Notes under the pieces: model-generated
Told to the model about the DNA's origin: nothing
The model's input: only the letters and a program-made list of their open reading frames with translations
The model's database searches: none
Position numbers and translations under genes: made by a program
NCBI GenBank assembly: GCA_030705695.1
Contig: JAUZPX010000068.1
Span: forward strand, 1-10,143
DNA: 10,143 nt
Source of the DNA: Bacillota bacterium
GTDB lineage: Bacteria; Bacillota; Clostridia; Oscillospirales; Acutalibacteraceae
Direction of reading: 5' to 3'
Shown here: positions 6,955 to 10,143 of the stretch, in pieces
Layout: each line of letters starts with the position of its first letter
Position numbering within the stretch: position 1 is the stretch's first letter

Positions 6955-6971
6955 TCGATAATATTTATCGA
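6955..6971. repeat. 17-bp AT-rich palindrome between coaX and the ECF S component
   Basis: TCGATAA (6955-6961) and TTATCGA (6965-6971) are perfect inverted copies around TAT. A related TTTATCG lies at 6945-6951 or close to it. No T run follows, so it is a poor terminator. It lies in the 122-base gap upstream of the transporter gene and could be an operator or a weak RNA hairpin. In such AT-rich DNA a chance match is possible. Confidence 0.45.
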
Positions 6972-7053
6972 AATATTTCAGCATACGTTTTAATATAAAA
7001 ATTAAATTTTGAGCTACACCCGTTTTTTCGGGGCAGCAACAGGAGGAATTTTT

Positions 7054-7638
7054 ATGAAAACAAAAAAAATCAACACAGTAAACCTGGCACTCATGGGCAT
7101 TTTTACAGCGTTAATTATCATCCTTACATTCACTCCGATTGGAATGATTACGGTTGGTACGCTGTTCACAATCACAACTGTCCATATTCCGGTAATCATC
7201 GGAGGAATAGTGCTGGGACCTCGATTCGGAACGGCATTAGGCGCTATCATGGGTTTTGCTTGTGAGATAAGAGCCGCTGTCTTTCCCGTATCTATTACCG
7301 ACCCGCTGTTTATAAACCCTATTATTTCAGTTATTCCCCGTATTTTACTGGGTTTTGTCGCTGCAGGAGTTTTTTATCTGCTTGCAAAATACTTTCAGAA
7401 AACAGTCGGCAAGGTTTTCGCCATCGGGCTTTCGGCATTATTGGGAACAGCAACAAATACTATTTTCGTTTTGGGAGCCTTGGCAATCATTTACCCTGTA
7501 AAATCAGGATTATCCTGGGCGTTTGCGTCAATTCTTTTTACAAACTTCCTGTTTGAAGCATTGGCTGCGATTATTTTGTCAGTTCCGATTTCTCTGGCAC
7601 TTTTTTATACGCAAAAACGCCTTGTAAAATATAATTAA
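7054..7638 (+). CDS. ECF transporter S component, probably pantothenate-specific (PanT-like)
   Basis: A 194-residue integral membrane protein that should bind a vitamin and work with a shared EcfT-EcfA-EcfA' energy module encoded elsewhere. About six hydrophobic segments are visible (near 10-28, 30-46, 47-72, 88-112, 120-147 and 153-187). Typical S-component features are a charged N-terminus, VHIPVIIGGIVLGPRFG (43-59) and TNTIFVLGALAI (134-145), which resemble the general ECF substrate-binding family that includes PanT. Pantothenate is inferred mainly from the adjacent coaX; biotin (from birA) is less likely because BioY looks different, and folate cannot be excluded. The ATG at 7054 has AGGAGG (7041-7046) seven bases upstream; a TTG-started extension from 7009 is not needed. 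It is probably co-transcribed with coaX, 122 bases away. Confidence 0.88.
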   Translation: MKTKKINTVNLALMGIFTALIIILTFTPIGMITVGTLFTITTVHIPVIIGGIVLGPRFGTALGAIMGFACEIRAAVFPVSITDPLFINPIISVIPRILLGFVAAGVFYLLAKYFQKTVGKVFAIGLSALLGTATNTIFVLGALAIIYPVKSGLSWAFASILFTNFLFEALAAIILSVPISLALFYTQKRLVKYN

Positions 7639-7669
7639 ATAATAAATTGAAAAGACTATAAAAATTAAA

Positions 7670-8644
7670 ATGAAAAACGACGTTTTAAAGGCATTAAAAC
7701 ATACAACCGAATATATTTCAGGCGAATCACTCAGCAAATCGCTCGGTGTATCGCGTGCCGCTGTGTGGAAAGCAATAAAGTCCCTGAGAACAGACGGATA
7801 CATTATCGATTCCGTAACAAACAAGGGGTATTTGTTGCAGCGTTCACCTGACTTGCTCAGTGAACTTGAAATAGCAGAGTATTTACATACAAAAACGCTC
7901 GGAAAGCGAATTATTTCGCTTTCCGAGGTTGACTCTACCAATCGGTATTTAAAAAAATCAGCTTTAGAAGGCGCCGAGCATGGTCTTGCTGTTATTAGCG
8001 AGATGCAAACCGATGGAAAAGGTCGTCTTCAAAGAAACTGGCAGTCAAACCAGGGTATTGGAATTTATCTTTCGGTTTTACTGCGCCCATATGTTCCGCC
8101 GTCTGATATTGCTGCTGTAACGCAACTCAGCGGGCTTGCCGTATGTAAAGCAATCAACGGTTTTGCAGATGTAAATGCAAAAATCAAATGGCCAAACGAT
8201 ATCCTTATTAATGGAAAAAAAGTTTGCGGAATCCTTACTGAAACATCATCACAAGCTGATATGGTGGACTTTATAGTCATAGGAATTGGCATCAATGTAA
8301 ATAATGAGTTTTTCGGCGACGACCTAAGCGAAAAAGCCACATCTCTGTTTTTATCAACAGGGCAAAAACAAAACCGAGCAAAATTAGCCGCAACAATTTT
8401 AAATAAACTGGAACAAATGCTTGCAAACGGCTTTTTATTAAACGATGACAGCTTGCTTGAATATAAATCGCTTTGTTCCACAATAAACCAAAATGTTTTA
8501 GCTGTTTGCGGTAACGAAACAATTTCGGGAAAAGCTGTCGACATTAACTCAAGAGGCGAGCTGATTTTGTTGCAAGGCAAAGAAATGCGTTGCATCTCCT
8601 GCGGAGAAATAAATACTTTTGCTATAACTAAGGAGTACTCATGA
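7670..8644 (+). CDS. birA: Bifunctional biotin-protein ligase / biotin operon repressor
   Basis: Activates biotin to biotinyl-AMP and attaches it to a lysine of carboxylase carrier domains; group II members like this also bind biotin operator DNA. The 324 residues match the full-length type. Residues 12-56 form a winged helix-turn-helix (ISGESLSKSLGVSRAAVWKAI). The ligase domain follows with SEVDSTN (85-91), the biotinyl-AMP loop GKGRLQRNW (116-124, consensus GRGRxGRxW), KWPND (173-177), the lysine-containing KKVCGIL (183-189) and IGIGINV (204-210). The C-terminal SH3-like domain runs from about 272. In the loop Lys117 and Gln121 replace the usual Arg and Gly, while Arg119 and Arg122 remain. 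The ribosome site is weak (AT-rich, GAAAAGA only), which may mean low translation. The stop overlaps the metF start by four bases (ATGA). Confidence 0.95.
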   Translation: MKNDVLKALKHTTEYISGESLSKSLGVSRAAVWKAIKSLRTDGYIIDSVTNKGYLLQRSPDLLSELEIAEYLHTKTLGKRIISLSEVDSTNRYLKKSALEGAEHGLAVISEMQTDGKGRLQRNWQSNQGIGIYLSVLLRPYVPPSDIAAVTQLSGLAVCKAINGFADVNAKIKWPNDILINGKKVCGILTETSSQADMVDFIVIGIGINVNNEFFGDDLSEKATSLFLSTGQKQNRAKLAATILNKLEQMLANGFLLNDDSLLEYKSLCSTINQNVLAVCGNETISGKAVDINSRGELILLQGKEMRCISCGEINTFAITKEYS

Positions 8645-9498
8645 AAATATCTACATTATTTAATTCGGGAAAACCTGTGTTTTCTTTTGAAGTTTTCCCA
8701 CCTAAAAAAACATCGTCTATCGAGATGGTTTATAATACTATTGATAGTCTTAAAAAACTGCATCCAGACTATATTAGCGTTACGTTCGGTGCAGGCGGTA
8801 CAGGAGTACAGAACGCAACTGTAGAAATTGCTTCTAAAATTAAAAATACATATGGAATAGAAGCTCTGGCTCACATTACTTGTGTAGGGAGCTGTAAAGC
8901 CGAAATTGATTTAATATTAAACTCGCTACTTGATAATAACATTGAAAATATTCTGGCGCTGCGTGGGGATTTACACGAAGAACGTCCGTTTTATAATGAT
9001 TTCCCATACGCTTGCGACTTGATTTCATATATAAAAAAATCCTATAATTTTGATGTTTCTGCCGCTTGCTATCCTGAAAAGCACTTGGAAGCCAAAAGTA
9101 TGGAAGCAGACCTCCAAAACCTTAAACGTAAGGTTGATAACGGAGCAACAAATTTAATTTCCCAGTTGTTTTTCGATAACAACTCCTTTTATTCTTTCTT
9201 AGAACAAGCAGAAAAAATCGGCATTAAAGTGCCAATTCAAGCAGGCATAATGCCGATTATGAATAAGAATCAAATTGAGCGCATGGTTACTCTCTGCGGT
9301 GCAACATTGACTCCAAAAATAAAGACATTTTTGGAGAAATATGAAAACAATCCCGAAGATCTTAAAAAAGTAGGCATTGAATATGCGGCAGAACAAATTA
9401 ATGACCTACTGCAAAACCATGTGGACGGAATCCATTTATATACTATGAACCAATCGGATGTAGCAGAGAAAATCTGCCAGCTTACAGGGCGTGTTTAA
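8641..9498 (+). CDS. metF: 5,10-methylenetetrahydrofolate reductase
   Basis: Reduces methylene-THF to methyl-THF, the methyl donor for methionine synthase, using a flavin; cytoplasmic. The 285-residue TIM-barrel protein shows FSFEVFPPK (14-22, Glu17 as catalytic acid), YISVTFGAGG (44-53), HITCVG (78-83), NILALRGD (103-110, with the conserved Asp110), SQLFFDN (174-180), PIQAGIMPI (198-206) and GIHLYTMN (263-270). The ATG lies within the birA stop (ATGA) and AAGGAG (8630-8635) is five bases upstream, so it is translated with birA. Some clostridial MetF proteins need the partner MetV; no such gene follows directly here, so the electron donor is open. The next gene is a methionine synthase reactivation protein, which supports a role in methionine synthesis. 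Confidence 0.95.
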   Translation: MKISTLFNSGKPVFSFEVFPPKKTSSIEMVYNTIDSLKKLHPDYISVTFGAGGTGVQNATVEIASKIKNTYGIEALAHITCVGSCKAEIDLILNSLLDNNIENILALRGDLHEERPFYNDFPYACDLISYIKKSYNFDVSAACYPEKHLEAKSMEADLQNLKRKVDNGATNLISQLFFDNNSFYSFLEQAEKIGIKVPIQAGIMPIMNKNQIERMVTLCGATLTPKIKTFLEKYENNPEDLKKVGIEYAAEQINDLLQNHVDGIHLYTMNQSDVAEKICQLTGRV

Positions 9499-9501
9499 CT
9501 A

Positions 9502-9519
9502 TATAGTTGATCAACTATA
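9502..9519. repeat. Perfect 18-bp palindrome upstream of the methionine synthase activation gene
   Basis: TATAGTTGATCAACTATA is a perfect dyad with no spacer. It starts four bases after the metF stop and ends just before the ribosome site of the next gene. No T run follows, so it is not an intrinsic terminator. The shape is that of an operator for a homodimeric regulator (for example MarR- or ArsR-like), but no regulator gene is in view. In RNA it could form a 7-bp hairpin with a GATC loop next to the ribosome site. Confidence 0.6.
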
Positions 9520-9532
9520 AAAGAGGAGAATT

Positions 9533-10143
9533 ATGAAAATCGCAAAGATTGTCATTTCCGAAGCACTTCGCTATCTTGGCGTAAAAGAAGAAAATAAAGA
9601 GCTTATGGAAACTATCGGCAAATGCGAAAGTGAACTTCTTAAATGTGCCGAACCTAGGTCGCTTTTTCGTGCCTTTAAGCCTGAAGAATGTGCTCATGTG
9701 TTTTTGGGCAACGATATTCAAAAACATCTTGAGCACTGTGAAATACATATTTTGATGTGTGCTACCCTTGGGTCATCGGTAGACACACTAATTGCAAAAA
9801 AGCAAGTATCAGATATGTCTAAGGCTGTAATTTTTGATAGCCTTGCAAGCGCTATGGTTGAACAGGTTTGTGACGAATGTGAGCGTGAAATTGCAGCAGC
9901 ATTTCCTGAATATAACATGACAAACCGCTTTAGCCCGGGTTACGGAGATTATCCGCTAAGCGTACAAAAAGAATTTTTGACGCTCTTGGATGCGCCGAGA
10001 AAAATTGGTCTTTCAGTAAACGAAAGTTATTTATTAACACCAGTAAAATCTGTTACTGCCGTAATAGGACTGTCAAAAAACAGCGGTGACAAGTCACCTA
10101 TAACAAACAAAAAGAATTGCAAAAACTGTAATCTCTTCGGAAA
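9533..10143 (+). CDS. Stand-alone B12-dependent methionine synthase activation-domain protein, 3' partial
   Basis: Homologous to the reactivation domain of MetH, which binds S-adenosylmethionine and remethylates oxidised cobalamin during reductive repair. The frame stays open from the ATG at 9533 to the window end, giving 203 codons. The signature RFSPGYGDYPLSVQKEF lies near residues 133-149 and is followed by LLTPVKSVTAVIGLS. Before the edge there is CKNC, the beginning of a Cys-rich tail that I recall in clostridial members and that could bind metal (inferred). Clostridial MetH often lacks this domain and relies on such a separate protein, so a metH gene is expected nearby. GAGGAG (9523-9528) precedes the ATG by only four bases. 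It lies 34 bases after metF, across an 18-bp palindrome. Confidence 0.9.
   Translation, partial: MKIAKIVISEALRYLGVKEENKELMETIGKCESELLKCAEPRSLFRAFKPEECAHVFLGNDIQKHLEHCEIHILMCATLGSSVDTLIAKKQVSDMSKAVIFDSLASAMVEQVCDECEREIAAAFPEYNMTNRFSPGYGDYPLSVQKEFLTLLDAPRKIGLSVNESYLLTPVKSVTAVIGLSKNSGDKSPITNKKNCKNCNLFG

Noticed and set aside
7013..7037. CCCG-TTTTTT-CGGG hairpin (7019-7032, with flanking GCT/AGC) as a coaX terminator
   Set aside because: The stem is only four pairs plus three weakly joined pairs, and no T tract follows; at most it could affect the nearby ribosome site.
7009..7053. TTG-started extension of the ECF S component
   Set aside because: The ATG at 7054 has AGGAGG seven bases upstream, and the extra 15 residues are not S-component-like.
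8065..8595. 176-codon open frame antisense to birA
   Set aside because: It lies wholly inside a clear birA coding region, has no recognisable domain or ribosome site, and is best read as a shadow frame.
9502..9520. Palindrome after metF as an intrinsic terminator
   Set aside because: The 3' side continues AAAGAGG with no T run, and the next gene's ribosome site follows directly.

Overview
The window looks like the chromosome of an anaerobic, AT-rich Firmicute of the Clostridia type (inferred, not proven). The signs are strong AGGAGG-type ribosome sites, a transketolase split into two genes, a ferredoxin-tailed aldo/keto reductase, an ECF vitamin transporter subunit, a free-standing methionine-synthase reactivation protein, and Firmicutes-style riboswitch control. 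No mobile element, CRISPR array, tRNA or rRNA was seen. No gap between genes exceeds about 190 bases.

Layout. (1) Positions 1-1414, plus strand: the 3' part of an Fe-S aldo/keto reductase, then a small DUF5713-like protein, ending at a hairpin terminator. (2) Positions 1413-4117, minus strand: a P-type cation ATPase of 840 residues, read from a consensus promoter through a roughly 150-base leader. The leader contains what I read as a NiCo (czcD-type) riboswitch aptamer, followed by an overlapping intrinsic terminator. Ion-site residues in M4, M5 and M6 differ from those of calcium pumps, which fits a transition-metal exporter. (3) Positions 4127-5922, minus strand: the two transketolase halves, translationally coupled by a one-base stop/start overlap, lying just upstream of the ATPase promoter. 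(4) Positions 6062-10143, plus strand: a cofactor-centred cluster. It holds type III pantothenate kinase (coaX), an ECF S component (probably pantothenate-specific), birA, metF, and a stand-alone B12-dependent methionine synthase activation protein that runs off the window.

How the parts fit. The right-hand cluster links vitamin uptake and activation (pantothenate to CoA, biotin attachment) with one-carbon and methionine metabolism (methylene-THF reduction, then repair of cobalamin methionine synthase). The left-hand unit is a metal-homeostasis gene. Its leader RNA is predicted to terminate when Co/Ni (or Fe) is low and to read through when metal binds. Transketolase transcripts lack a clear terminator of their own and would run into the same metal-gated terminator.

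The most notable element is the riboswitch/ATPase pair. The class is known, but this copy has an unusually small P2 arm and short P1, and it controls a P-type ATPase rather than the more usual CDF exporter. Three inverted repeats in the cofactor cluster (6088-6110, 6955-6971, 9502-9519) are unexplained candidate operators.
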